This document shows, piece after piece, positions 16,851 to 26,159 of a stretch of DNA of 64,000 bases; position 1 is the first letter of the stretch, and each line of letters begins with the position of its first letter. The notes under the pieces were generated by a model. It had not been told where the DNA came from and ran no database searches. It was given only the letters and a program-made list of their open reading frames with translations. The DNA is from Streptomyces pseudovenezuelae (lineage in GTDB: Bacteria; Actinomycetota; Actinomycetes; Streptomycetales; Streptomycetaceae): the NCBI RefSeq assembly GCF_029892565.1, contig NZ_JARXVH010000004.1, positions 496,001 to 560,000 of the forward strand. The letters run 5' to 3'. A program made the position numbers and the translations under genes.

Positions 16851-17888
16851 ATGAACCACAACACCCCGCTCTCCCCCCGCCCGCTCCACCACCTCGCCGA
16901 GGTCCACCGTCGGGTCATGACGGCGGCCCAGCTCCGCTCGCACGGTGTGTCCGCCGCGGAGACGAACGAACAGTGCCGACCCGACGGCCCCTGGCAGCAG
17001 CTCCTGCCGGGTGTCGTGCTGCTGCACCCGGGCCCGTCGACCGGCGAGGAGCGGCTGCACGCGGTGCTGATGTACGCGGCCCGCGAGTCGGCACCCGGGG
17101 TGCCCACCCAGTCGAGCCCGCAGGAGCCGCACCGCCCGGTGTACGCGGAGGTGATGGTCACGGGCCTGGCCGCGCTGGCCCTGCACGGCTTCTCCGCCGC
17201 GCCGCCGCTGCCGTCCCTGGACCGCATCGACGTCCTGGTGCCCCGGCTGCGCCGGCTGCGCTCGACGGGCTGCGCCAGGATCGTGCGCACCGCCGCGCTG
17301 CCGACTCCCGAGCCGAGGCTGGGAGTTCCGGTCGCGCCGGTGGCGCGTGCGCTGGCCGACGCGGTGTCCCAGCTCGCGGACCCGGACGTGGTGCGCCGGC
17401 TGCTGACCGAGGCGGTGCGCTCGGGGCACTGCGAACCGGCGGCGGTGGTACGGGAGTTGAACGCGGCGAAACTGCTGAGCCGGCCGCACGTGGTGGACGC
17501 GGTGGACTCGCTGGTGGCCGAGGGGCGGGCGATCGCGGAGGACCGGCTGTACCGGATGGTGAGCGAGTACGGCCTGCCCGACCCGGTCTGGAACGTGGAC
17601 CTGCGCCTCCCGGGTGGCCCCCACCTCGGCGGCCTGGACGCGTACTGGCCCGAGCAGGCGGTCGCCGTGGAGCTCGACACCCGGGCGCCGCGCCAGGACG
17701 AGGACGCGCTGTGGTCGGAGTACGCCCGCAAGCGCGAGCACCTGGAGCGGCTGGGCATCACGGTCGTCTACGTCACGCCCAAGAAGCTGCGCGACGCGAT
17801 GGAGCAGCAGGCGGCGGTGGTCCGCACGGCCCTGATGGCCGCGGGCGACCGTGACCCCGCCGCTTATGTCGTGGTGCTGCCCCGGTAG
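16851..17888 (+). CDS. Endonuclease-like protein with AbiEi-type N-terminal domain
   Basis: About 345-aa protein. The N-terminal quarter (HRRVMTAAQLRSHGVS) looks like the winged-helix start of AbiEi-type proteins. The C-terminus has the pattern of a DUF559/Vsr-like PD-(D/E)xK nuclease: LGGLDAYWPEQAVAVELD followed by a basic KREHLERLGITVVYVTPK segment. Such proteins are common in Streptomyces as single genes and their role is not established. Start ATG 16851 has only a weak ribosome site; the frame is open upstream. No partner toxin or antitoxin gene is adjacent. Confidence 0.65.
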   Translation: MNHNTPLSPRPLHHLAEVHRRVMTAAQLRSHGVSAAETNEQCRPDGPWQQLLPGVVLLHPGPSTGEERLHAVLMYAARESAPGVPTQSSPQEPHRPVYAEVMVTGLAALALHGFSAAPPLPSLDRIDVLVPRLRRLRSTGCARIVRTAALPTPEPRLGVPVAPVARALADAVSQLADPDVVRRLLTEAVRSGHCEPAAVVRELNAAKLLSRPHVVDAVDSLVAEGRAIAEDRLYRMVSEYGLPDPVWNVDLRLPGGPHLGGLDAYWPEQAVAVELDTRAPRQDEDALWSEYARKREHLERLGITVVYVTPKKLRDAMEQQAAVVRTALMAAGDRDPAAYVVVLPR

Positions 17889-17917
17889 TGACGGACCGGG
17901 GCCGCACCAGGAGGGGA

Positions 17918-17960
17918 GAGGAGGGGCCGCCGGGCCTTGGGGGACCGGCGGTCCCTCCTC
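17918..17960. terminator. Bidirectional terminator between nuclease-like and glycosyltransferase genes
   Basis: 16-bp inverted repeat (17918-17933 and 17945-17960) with a single mismatch that becomes a G-U pair in one RNA strand, 11-nt loop, between convergent genes. Confidence 0.7.
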
Positions 17961-17984
17961 GCGTGCGCGGTGCCGGCCGGTCGG

Positions 17985-19205
17985 TCAGCCGAGTTCCGGG
18001 CTGAGTTCGTCGTGTACGTCGTTGACCACGTGATCGAGCAGGTCGGCGTACGCGGCGATCATGCGGGTACGGCTGAAGCGTTCACGGCCCGCGGCGAGGG
18101 CGTCGGAGAGGGCCGCGCGGTCGGTGACGGCGGCGGACCAGGCGAAGGCGATCGCGTCGGGGTCGAAGGGGGTCACGAAGCCGTGTCCGGCGACGATGGA
18201 CGCGCTGTCGCCGACGTCGGTGGTGACCGGGACCGCGCCGCACATCATGCCCTCGATGAGGCACAGCGGCGCCGCCTCGCCGGAGGACGAGGTGAGGGCG
18301 ACGACGTCGGAGCCGGCGTAGACGCTCTCCATGTCCTGCCGTACGCCGAGCAGATGGACGCGGTCGCCGAGGGCGGCCCGGTCGGCGCCGAAGGCGAACT
18401 CCATGTCGGCCCAGAGGGCGGAGTTGGTGTCGGTCATGCCGGCGCCGCACATCACGACGTGGCCGCCGCCCTCGCGGGCCAGCCAGGCGCGGGCGGCCCG
18501 CAGGAAGAGGGAGACGTTCTTCATGGAGGCGTAGCGGGCGGCGAAGACGACGACCGGGGCCGTGGCGGGGATGCCCAGGGAGGTGCGGAAGGCGAGTCTG
18601 GCCGCCGGGTCGGGGCGGAAGCGCAGGAGGTCGACGCCGTTGGGGATGACGTGCAGGAGGTCGGCGGGGATGCCGGCGGCCTCGTAGGCGTCGCGGGTGG
18701 AGTCGGCGCAGCAGACGCAGGCGACGACCTTGCCCTCGTCGATGGCCGCCTTGAGTTCGTCCAGGGCCGGGCCCTGGTTCTCCGGGTCGGAGCGGTGCAG
18801 GCACACCACCACCGGACGGCGCGGCAGGCCCGCCTGGTTGAGGAGCGCCAGGGGCTGCTCCTTGAGGGAGAGGATGACGTCCGCACCGGCCATCGCCCTT
18901 GCCGTGTCGGCCAGTTCGGGCCCGGTGAAGACGGACGCGGCGACGGTGCCGTCGACCAGCCCTGCGCTGCGGCCCAGCGAGGTGACGTCGATCCCGCCGG
19001 CCGTCAGTGACCGGTAGCAGGCGTCGTCCTCCATCCGCTGGGTCGTGGCCTCCCTGTGCACCTCATCGTGCAGACTCAGCACCCGATGCCACTGCTGGCC
19101 GCCCTCGACCAGCCCCAACAGCACATCGCTGTGCACGATCCGGGCTCCTCCGGAGAAGAAACCCTCGTAGACCGACAGCACACGCAGCCCGCGCCTCGTT
19201 CGCAC
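17985..19205 (-). CDS. Glycosyltransferase family 4 protein
   Basis: 406-aa GT-B fold glycosyltransferase. An N-terminal Rossmann half starts at LRVLSVYEGFFSGGAR. The C-terminal donor-binding half contains HVIPNGVDLLRFRPD, VVVFAARYASMKN and the EX7E motif GEAAPLCLIEGM near residues 320-330. It would transfer a sugar from a nucleotide or lipid donor; acceptor and sugar are not readable. There is no membrane helix. The GTG start has a GGCGGGTGG ribosome site. It stands alone between a terminator and a gene-poor stretch. Confidence 0.85.
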   Translation of the reverse strand: MRTRRGLRVLSVYEGFFSGGARIVHSDVLLGLVEGGQQWHRVLSLHDEVHREATTQRMEDDACYRSLTAGGIDVTSLGRSAGLVDGTVAASVFTGPELADTARAMAGADVILSLKEQPLALLNQAGLPRRPVVVCLHRSDPENQGPALDELKAAIDEGKVVACVCCADSTRDAYEAAGIPADLLHVIPNGVDLLRFRPDPAARLAFRTSLGIPATAPVVVFAARYASMKNVSLFLRAARAWLAREGGGHVVMCGAGMTDTNSALWADMEFAFGADRAALGDRVHLLGVRQDMESVYAGSDVVALTSSSGEAAPLCLIEGMMCGAVPVTTDVGDSASIVAGHGFVTPFDPDAIAFAWSAAVTDRAALSDALAAGRERFSRTRMIAAYADLLDHVVNDVHDELSPELG

Positions 19206-19567
19206 ACGACCACCCGCCTTGCACCAGATCGAGCCATCCCCGTGAAGCCAGCGGGTTAGCCGATATGAGGCGGTACAGACGTTTCAGACGAATGAACGCG
19301 GCGTCTCGTGTCGAAGTCGTCTGCGCTTACTCGGAACCCGTCCGTCCGGCCGCCCCCGTCGCCTCCGCTCCCCCGCCTCCGCCACCTCGCTGACCTGCTG
19401 TTTCTTCGCACTCCACAGGCCGCGACGGTTGAGCGACCGGCGCGGCCCAGGGCAAAGAAAACGGCAAGGCCGGTACCCGGACGGACCAGGGTGTAGGCCG
19501 TGCGAGCGACCGGGTGAAACAGAGGCCGGAACCGGTCGCTCCGCCTTTCCCGTTCGCCCTCTCCGGG
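19206..19567. other. Non-coding stretch between glycosyltransferase and phosphoesterase genes
   Basis: No convincing gene in either direction. It must hold the promoter of the glycosyltransferase gene near its left end and the terminator of the phosphoesterase gene at its right end. A short GAGCGACCGG element occurs at 19431-19440 and again in the terminator stem. No RNA gene was recognised. Confidence 0.5.
19504..19541 (-). terminator. Terminator of the phosphoesterase gene
   Basis: Perfect 10-bp inverted repeat GAGCGACCGG / CCGGTCGCTC (19504-19513, 19532-19541) with an 18-nt loop, just downstream of the minus-strand stop. Confidence 0.6.
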
Positions 19568-21334
19568 TCAGCCCTTCTTGAGGACCAGCTCCGTGTTGCG
19601 GTCGGTGGACTTGCCGCTCAGCACCTTGCCGGCGCCGGGGGCGTTGTAGGAGACCTCGCGGTAGAGGGCGGCCAGGCCCGTCTGGGAGAGGTCGGCGAAG
19701 TCGGTCTGGTGCGGGGCCGCGGACTCGACGAGCGTGGTGAACAGGGACAGCGTGCCGTCCTTGTTGTCGGCGATCTCGATGACGCGGGCGAGCTGCGGGT
19801 AGTCCACGTGCGAGGCGGTGGAGATCTCCCAGAAGGAACGCCCGTCGGGCGCCGAGTGCGGGGTGATCTCGTTGCGGTGGATGTGGCCGTTCACCCAGGC
19901 CAGCACGTTGCGGTGACTGCCGAGCAGCGCGATGACCTCCTGGCCGTTGTGCCGCCGCTCGTTCGGGCGGGCGGGGTCGGCGTGCGAGGTGTTGGTCATC
20001 GAGTGGCTGGTGTGGTGGCTGAAGACGACGACGTGCGAGTCGCTGTAGTCCCGCAGTTGCCGGTCCAGCCACTTCAACTGGGCCGAGCCGATGGAGCCTT
20101 CGTAGTGGCCGCCCGGGTCGGTGGTGTCGAGGCTGATGCCCACCACGTCGTCGGCGATGCGGAAGGTGTAGTACTGCGTGCCCTCCGCCAGGTTGGCGCT
20201 GGAGTAGCCGTGGCCGACCGGGCCGACACCGCGGCGGGCCGGGTCGAGGTGGGCCTTGAGGTAGTCGGTCGCCGTGTAGGGGGCGCGCTTCTCGTCCGGC
20301 GTGACCGAGCGCATGTCCCGCGTGTGCGCCTTGAGCAGGTCCCGGAAGGCGAGGCCCTTGGGGTCGTTACCGCTCTTGATGAGCTTCTGGAGCTTCTGCG
20401 ACTCGGACACGGACAGCGACATGAGCTTCTTGCCGCCGACCGCGAACTCGGCGAGCCAGGAGTCGCCGTGACCGTAGCAGCCCAGCGGCAGGGTGTCGTG
20501 GTTGCCGACCGTGGAGTACCAGGGCAGGTTGAGGCCGGGGCTCTGCACCTCGCGGATCGCGGCGTTCAGGTAGCCGCCCAGGTGCGGGAAGCCGAGCTGC
20601 TTGTCGCCGTCGCGGATGGTCGAGTCGGGCTGCCAGAACAGCTTGCTGCCGCTGTTCTGAACGCCCTCGTAGTGGCGCGGGTCACCGGTGTTGGGGGTGA
20701 TCCGGCCGCCGCTCATGATGGTCAGGAACCACTCCAGCTCGGACTTGGCGTTGTTGTCCGTGTTGTCGCCGGTGGTCATGGCGAAGTGCAGCGGGCTGCC
20801 GGTGACGGGCGCCCCGCGCAGCGCGTTGACCCGCTCGACCAGCGAGACCGCCCCCTGCACGGTGAGCGCCTCGTGCGGGCGCCAGGCGTGCTGGTCGGCG
20901 GAGCGGACGTATTCGAGCCGCATCGGGTGCTGGCTGTCGATCAGGTGCAGGTCGGTCAGCTGCACGAACGCGGCGAGCGCGGTACGGCGTCCGGCGCGGC
21001 CCGACTTGGCGGCGGCCAGCTCGCCGCGCACCACGCGGGTCCAGCCGGCGCCGGAACCGAGGCGCCGGTAGCCGGAGTTGGTGCGCGGGGCGGCGACGGA
21101 GGCGAGGGTGGTGCCCTTGGTGTAGGGCGCGAGGGGCGCGGCCGGGGCCTGCCGGGAGACGGCGACCGGGGCCTGGTGGGCGGTGCCGCTCGCGGGTGCG
21201 GAGGCGGCCTGGCTGTCGGTGGGCCGCAGGGCGTAGCCGACGCCCGCGGAGACGGCCGCCGCTCCGCTGACGGCGAGGACGGTACGGCGGTTGACCGCCG
21301 GCTTGGAACCGGCGACAGAGCGTATGCGCGACAT
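19568..21334 (-). CDS. Tat-exported metallophosphoesterase (TIGR03767-like)
   Basis: 588-aa calcineurin-like phosphoesterase. Metal-binding motifs in order: VQLTDLHLIDSQ (D-x-H), TTGDNTDNN, STVGNHDTLP, VFSHHTSH and NGHIHRNEI. The N-terminus has a twin-arginine signal, VNRRTVLAVSGAAAVS, then an Ala-rich stretch, so the folded enzyme should be exported. This large actinobacterial type is of unknown substrate. ATG 21334 is chosen because it places the Tat motif about 15 residues in. It probably hydrolyses a phosphomonoester or diester outside the cell, perhaps in phosphate recovery. Confidence 0.85.
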   Translation of the reverse strand: MSRIRSVAGSKPAVNRRTVLAVSGAAAVSAGVGYALRPTDSQAASAPASGTAHQAPVAVSRQAPAAPLAPYTKGTTLASVAAPRTNSGYRRLGSGAGWTRVVRGELAAAKSGRAGRRTALAAFVQLTDLHLIDSQHPMRLEYVRSADQHAWRPHEALTVQGAVSLVERVNALRGAPVTGSPLHFAMTTGDNTDNNAKSELEWFLTIMSGGRITPNTGDPRHYEGVQNSGSKLFWQPDSTIRDGDKQLGFPHLGGYLNAAIREVQSPGLNLPWYSTVGNHDTLPLGCYGHGDSWLAEFAVGGKKLMSLSVSESQKLQKLIKSGNDPKGLAFRDLLKAHTRDMRSVTPDEKRAPYTATDYLKAHLDPARRGVGPVGHGYSSANLAEGTQYYTFRIADDVVGISLDTTDPGGHYEGSIGSAQLKWLDRQLRDYSDSHVVVFSHHTSHSMTNTSHADPARPNERRHNGQEVIALLGSHRNVLAWVNGHIHRNEITPHSAPDGRSFWEISTASHVDYPQLARVIEIADNKDGTLSLFTTLVESAAPHQTDFADLSQTGLAALYREVSYNAPGAGKVLSGKSTDRNTELVLKKG

Positions 21335-21565
21335 GGCGCGATCTCCCCGAGTGCGAACGCGTCGGCAGGGTCGCGGGACGATCGCTGTCGCGAACTTCCC
21401 GCTCACTCTGGAGCCTTGGCACCGGGAATGACCTGCGTGTGAACGAGGCCGCAACGCGCAGCGCCGATCACCGTACGTCGATCTTGGACTACCCTCCGCG
21501 CCCACGACCGCTCCTCGGACGGCCGGGAGCCGGTCACGCAGTGTTCATCTTGCGGGGTACTGAAG

Positions 21566-22018
21566 CTATTCCAGCCGTCCTGTCACCGGCCGCTCGCGCC
21601 ACAGCCGCAGGCCCACGTCGACCAGGGAGACGCGGTCGAGGTCGGCCACCTTCTCCAGTGGATGCCAGGCCGCCAGGTCCGTGGAGCCGCCCACCTCGGG
21701 GCGCAGTTCGCCGCCGGTGACGCGACCTTCGTAGACGATGCGTACGCCGTGGTGCTCGACGGTGCGGCCGAAGCGGTGCGGGGAGACGCGGCGGACGGAG
21801 TCCGCGCCGAGCAGGGCGGTCACCTCGATGTGGTAGCCGGTCTCCTCCTCTACCTCCCGCAGGACGGTGTCGTAGGGGTCCTCGCCGTGCTCCATGCCGC
21901 CGCCGGGCAGCGTCCACTCGGGCCGGCCGTAGCGGTCGGTCCAGCGGGCCAGCAGGATCTGCTCGTCGCGGACGCACACGGCATAGGCCGCCACCCTCAG
22001 CTTCTTGCGCACTCTCAC
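21566..22018 (-). CDS. NUDIX hydrolase
   Basis: 150-aa NUDIX protein. The full Nudix box GX5EX7REUXEEXGU is present: G-GMEHG-E, seven residues, then REVEEETGY, at about residues 39-61. Such enzymes cleave nucleoside diphosphates linked to another group, for example oxidised nucleotides or nucleotide sugars; substrate unknown. The region TLPGGGMEHGED is that of the MutT-like group. It diverges from the CGNR gene with 74 nt between the starts. Confidence 0.88.
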   Translation of the reverse strand: MRVRKKLRVAAYAVCVRDEQILLARWTDRYGRPEWTLPGGGMEHGEDPYDTVLREVEEETGYHIEVTALLGADSVRRVSPHRFGRTVEHHGVRIVYEGRVTGGELRPEVGGSTDLAAWHPLEKVADLDRVSLVDVGLRLWRERPVTGRLE

Positions 22019-22038
22019 ACTCCAGTTATAACCGTTGT

Positions 22039-22059
22039 CCTTGACGTCAGGAGTTAAGG
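22039..22059. promoter_or_regulatory. Inverted repeat in the NUDIX/CGNR divergent promoter
   Basis: CCTTGAC-N7-GTTAAGG, 7-bp arms with one mismatch, centred about 45 nt before the CGNR start. A perfect 8-bp palindrome GTTATAAC lies just to the left (22025-22032). A possible operator for the CGNR protein itself; no direct evidence. Confidence 0.35.
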
Positions 22060-22092
22060 TGGGAGGAAGTAGCCGGTCACAAGGAGCCCCCC

Positions 22093-22635
22093 ATGCCCAC
22101 CACCCTCCATGACCCGCGCCCCCTGACCGGCGAGCCTCTCGCGCTCGATCTTCTCAACACGCGGTGGGTGGCGGAGGGGTCCCCGCACGATCTGCTCACC
22201 GACACCGACGGGCTCGCGCTGTGGCTCGCGGCGAACGGCCTGGAGGGGCGGTTCGCCGTCGACGCGACGACCCTGCGGCACACGCTCGGGGCGCGGGACG
22301 CGCTGCGGGCGGCCGTGGACGGGGCGCCGGGCGGCGCGGAGGCGGTCGACGCCGTGCTCGGGCACGGGCGGATCCGGGCCACGCTGACCGCCGAGGGGCC
22401 CGGCGAGCGCCCCGAGTTCGCCGACCCGGCGTGGGGTCCGGCCTGGCTGGCCGCGCGCGGCTATCTGGAGCTGCTCACCGCCGCCCCCGACCGGATCCGC
22501 GGCTGCGCCCACGAGACCTGCGTCCTGCACTTCTTCGACACCTCGCGCAACGGCACCCGCCGCTGGTGCTCGATGGCCACCTGCGGAAACCGGGCGAAGG
22601 CCTCACGGCATTACGCGCGCTCGAAGGAAGTGTGA
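22093..22635 (+). CDS. CGNR zinc-finger protein (ABATE domain)
   Basis: 180-aa predicted transcription factor. The N-terminal ABATE domain begins GEPLALDLLNTR. The C-terminal CGNR finger has C-x4-C in GCAHETCVLHFFD and C-x4-C-G-N-R in RWCSMATCGNRAKASRHYAR. CGNR proteins are thought to bind DNA or regulate stress genes. The start has an AAGGAG ribosome site. The adjacent divergent NUDIX gene is a candidate target. Confidence 0.85.
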   Translation: MPTTLHDPRPLTGEPLALDLLNTRWVAEGSPHDLLTDTDGLALWLAANGLEGRFAVDATTLRHTLGARDALRAAVDGAPGGAEAVDAVLGHGRIRATLTAEGPGERPEFADPAWGPAWLAARGYLELLTAAPDRIRGCAHETCVLHFFDTSRNGTRRWCSMATCGNRAKASRHYARSKEV

Positions 22636-22800
22636 ACCTTGGGATGATTTGCCGGTATTGAGGGTTGTTGACCCCAAAGGGCATCGCGGGTTTTCCCCAT
22701 ACATCCTCATCCTGTCGGTCAACACTTCCCAAACAACTGCCCCTTGGGTAAAGCTGAGCGATCGTTCACGTTCGTTCCTTATTACCTACAAGGGATGCCG

Positions 22801-25800
22801 ATGACCCACACCCCCCAGCGCGATCCGATATCCGGCGGCGCGAGACGCTTGGCCCGCATCGCGGTGGCCGCCGGCCTGGTCACCGCGCTCTCCGCGGCGG
22901 GGCCGATACCCATGGCCTTCTCCGCGGACGGCCCGGCCACCACCACCCCGGCCGACGACGTCGTCAAGTCCGCGCACGACAAGCTCGGTTCGGACGACGC
23001 GGACCTGCTCGCCGACGCCAAGGCGGCCGGCGACAAGAACGTCACGATGATGATCGCCACCGCCCCGGGCCAGACCGAGCAGGTCGCCAAGGAGCTGGAC
23101 GCGGTCAGCGGCGGCCTCGTGGGCCGCACGTTCGACAAGGTCGGCTACGTCAGCGCCACCGTCCCCACCGCGAAGGCGGACTCGGCCATCGCCGCCGCCG
23201 TCAAGCTCACCTCCGTGCACGGCATCGACCTGCGCGAGGAGATCCCGCTGGACGACCCGAGCACCAAGAGCTCGGGCAAGTCCGCCTCGGCGACCGTGAC
23301 CTACCCGGCGCCGAGCAAGAAGACCCCCGCCGAGAACCCGTACAACCCGTCCTTCGAGACGGGCGCCGTCGACTTCGTGCAGGACCACCCGAAGGCGGAC
23401 GGCCGCGGTGTCACCATCGGCATCCTCGACTCGGGCGTGGACCTCGGCCACCCCGCGCTGCAGAAGACCACCACCGGTGAGCGGAAGATCGTCGACTGGG
23501 TGACGGCGACCGACCCGATCGCCGACGGTGACGCCACCTGGCGCGGAATGGTCACCTCGGTGTCAGGACCCACCTTCACCTACCAGGGCAGCACCTGGTC
23601 GGCGCCCGCCGGCGCGTACCGGGTCAGCGTGTTCAGTGAGAGCGCCACCACGGGCGGCGACGCCGCGGGCGACGCGAACCGCGACGGGGACACCACGGAC
23701 AAGTGGGGCGTCCTGTACGACGCGGCCGCCGGCACCGTGCGGGTCGACCTCAACAACAACCACGACTTCGGTGACGACACCCCGATGAAGCCGTACAAGG
23801 ACGGCTTCCAGATCGGGTACTTCGGCACCGACAACCCGGCGACGGACGTCGTCGAGCGGCAGCCGTTCGTCGTCGAGGTCCGCAAGGACGTCGTCTACAA
23901 CGCGGCCGGCGCGAAGGCCGACTTCGTCAACATCGGCGTCATCGAGTCCGAGCACGGCACACACGTCGCCGGCATCACCTCCGCCAACGGCCTGTTCGGC
24001 GGCAAGATGAACGGCGCGGCCCCGGGCGCGAAGATCGTCTCCTCGCGCGCCTGCACCTGGACCGGCGGCTGCACCAACATCGCGCTCACCGAGGGCATGA
24101 TCGACCTCGTCGTGAACCGCGGTGTCGACATCGTGAACATGTCGATCGGCGGTCTGCCGGCGCTGAACGACGGCAACAACGCACGCTCCGAGCTGTACAC
24201 GCGGCTCATCGACACCTACGGCGTGCAGCTGGTGATCTCGGCCGGCAACTCCGGTCCGGGCGCCAACACCATCGGTGACCCCGGTCTGGCCGACAAGGTC
24301 ATCTCGGTCGGCGCGACCATCTCCAAGGAGACCTGGGCCGCCAACTACGGCTCGGCCGTGAAGACCAAGTACGCGATGATGCCGTTCTCCTCGCGCGGTC
24401 CGCGTGAGGACGGCGGCTTCACGCCGACCCTGTCCGCGCCGGGTGCCTCGATCAACTCCACCCAGACCTGGCTGCCGGGCGCCCCGGTCGCCGAGGCGGG
24501 CTACACGCTGCCGGCCGGCTACTCCATGCTGCAGGGCACGTCGATGGCGTCCCCGCAGGCCGCCGGCGCCTCGGCGCTGCTGCTGTCGGCCGCCAAGCAG
24601 AAGAACATCGAGCTGACGCCCCTCACCCTGCGCACGGCCCTGACCTCGACCGCCGACCACATCAAGGGTGTGCAGGCGTACGAGGAGGGCGCGGGCCTCA
24701 TCAACATCCCTGACGCCTGGGAGTCCATCAAGGACGGCGCCACCGCGCACGACTACGCGGTGAAGGCGCCGGTCGACACCGCGATCGACTTCGCGCTGAA
24801 GACGCCGGGCTTCGGCACCGGTCTCTACGACCGCGAGGGCGGCCTGAAGGCCGGCCAGAAGAAGACGTACGACCTCACGATCACCCGTACGTCCGGTGCG
24901 GACAAGGCGATCCGGCACGAGCTGCACTTCGAGAACAACGCCGGTGACACCTTCAAGATCCTCGGCTCGGACGAACCGAAGCTGCCGCTGAACCAGCCGG
25001 TGACGGTCAAGGTGCAGGCCAACCCGAAGTCCGCGGGCCTCAAGAGCGCGATCCTTGAGCTCGACGACCCGAAGACCGAGGGCCTGGACAAGCAGATCCT
25101 CACCACGGTCGTCGTCTCGGCGCCGGTCAAGTACACCTACTCCGCGTCGAGTTCGGTGCAGCGCAACGCCACCCAGTCGTACTTCGTGACCGTGCCCGGG
25201 GGCGCCAAGTCGCTGGAGGTCGCGATCGGCGGGCTGAAGGACAAGAGCCAGACCCGGTTCATCGCGATCCACCCGTACGGCGTTCCGGTCGACAACACCT
25301 CGACGCCGTTCTGCTACAACAACTACCTCGACGGCAACGGCTGCCGGCCCGACGTGCGTTCGTACGCCGACCCGCAGCCCGGCGTCTGGGAGATCGAGGT
25401 CGAGGCGCGCCGCACCTCGCCGCTGCTCGACAACCCGTACAAGCTCAACGTCGCCGCCTACGGCGCGGCCTTCGACCCGGAGACCGTGACCGTGCCCGAG
25501 GCGAAGGTCGGCACTCCGGTCGCCGCCTCCTGGAAGGTGACGAACAACTTCGCCGCGATCGACGGCAAGCTGGTCGGCGGCCCGCTCGGCTCCGCCAAGT
25601 CGGCCCGCCCGACCATCACGGAGGGCGTGACCCAGACGACCACGGTCGAGGTGCCCGCGGGCGCCAAGTCCCTGGACGTCGCGATAGGCAACGTCTCCGA
25701 CACCGCCGCCGACCTGGACCTGGTGGTGCTCAACGCCGCGGGCACCGAGGTCGGCAGCTCCGCGGACGGCGACTCGGAGGAGGCCGTCTCGGTGGCCGAC

Positions 25801-26091
25801 CCGGCCGCCGGTACGTACACGGTCCAGGTCATCGGCTACTCGGTGCCGTCCGGCTCCACGGCCTACGACTACCAGGACGTGTTCTTCTCCGCCGCCCTCG
25901 GCACGGTCACCGTCGACGAGTCGGTGCCGGTGAAGCTCGCCACGGGCCAGTCGACGACCGTCTCCGCCAGTGTCACCGCCGCGGCGGCCGCCCCGGAGGG
26001 CCGCGAGTTCTTCGGCCAGGTCCAGCTGGTGAACGGCAACGGCACGGTCGCGGGCCTCGGCAGCGTGAAGATCGAGAAGGTCACACCGTAG
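22801..26091 (+). CDS. Secreted S8-family serine protease, tripeptidyl-peptidase-II-like
   Basis: About 1096-aa subtilase. A twin-basic signal peptide with an Ala-rich core ends near residue 40. Residues 75-140 look like an I9-type propeptide. The catalytic triad is D210 (GILDSGVDLGHP), H385 (EHGTHVAGI) and S581 (QGTSMASPQ). The 175-residue Asp-His gap is much longer than in ordinary subtilisins and resembles tripeptidyl peptidase II. It contains acidic loops DANRDGDTTD and DLNNNHDFGDD that may bind calcium. The last 450 residues form beta-rich repeats. ATG 22801 is preceded by AAGGG; ATG 22795 is an alternative. It stands alone, ending at a terminator. Confidence 0.9.
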   Translation: MTHTPQRDPISGGARRLARIAVAAGLVTALSAAGPIPMAFSADGPATTTPADDVVKSAHDKLGSDDADLLADAKAAGDKNVTMMIATAPGQTEQVAKELDAVSGGLVGRTFDKVGYVSATVPTAKADSAIAAAVKLTSVHGIDLREEIPLDDPSTKSSGKSASATVTYPAPSKKTPAENPYNPSFETGAVDFVQDHPKADGRGVTIGILDSGVDLGHPALQKTTTGERKIVDWVTATDPIADGDATWRGMVTSVSGPTFTYQGSTWSAPAGAYRVSVFSESATTGGDAAGDANRDGDTTDKWGVLYDAAAGTVRVDLNNNHDFGDDTPMKPYKDGFQIGYFGTDNPATDVVERQPFVVEVRKDVVYNAAGAKADFVNIGVIESEHGTHVAGITSANGLFGGKMNGAAPGAKIVSSRACTWTGGCTNIALTEGMIDLVVNRGVDIVNMSIGGLPALNDGNNARSELYTRLIDTYGVQLVISAGNSGPGANTIGDPGLADKVISVGATISKETWAANYGSAVKTKYAMMPFSSRGPREDGGFTPTLSAPGASINSTQTWLPGAPVAEAGYTLPAGYSMLQGTSMASPQAAGASALLLSAAKQKNIELTPLTLRTALTSTADHIKGVQAYEEGAGLINIPDAWESIKDGATAHDYAVKAPVDTAIDFALKTPGFGTGLYDREGGLKAGQKKTYDLTITRTSGADKAIRHELHFENNAGDTFKILGSDEPKLPLNQPVTVKVQANPKSAGLKSAILELDDPKTEGLDKQILTTVVVSAPVKYTYSASSSVQRNATQSYFVTVPGGAKSLEVAIGGLKDKSQTRFIAIHPYGVPVDNTSTPFCYNNYLDGNGCRPDVRSYADPQPGVWEIEVEARRTSPLLDNPYKLNVAAYGAAFDPETVTVPEAKVGTPVAASWKVTNNFAAIDGKLVGGPLGSAKSARPTITEGVTQTTTVEVPAGAKSLDVAIGNVSDTAADLDLVVLNAAGTEVGSSADGDSEEAVSVADPAAGTYTVQVIGYSVPSGSTAYDYQDVFFSAALGTVTVDESVPVKLATGQSTTVSASVTAAAAAPEGREFFGQVQLVNGNGTVAGLGSVKIEKVTP

Positions 26092-26127
26092 TCAGTGGTA
26101 CGCCGTAGTCAGTTGATGCGGCGGTGA

Positions 26128-26155
26128 GGGCGGGCGTCCGGACGGGCGCCCGCCC
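26128..26155 (+). terminator. Terminator of the subtilase gene
   Basis: Perfect 9-bp stem GGGCGGGCG/CGCCCGCCC (26128-26136, 26147-26155), followed directly by TTTCTC. Confidence 0.75.
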
Positions 26156-26159
26156 TTTC

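Noticed and set aside
19308..19496. Possible small basic protein in the gap
   Set aside because: No ribosome site, Pro/Arg-rich random-looking composition, no conserved motif.
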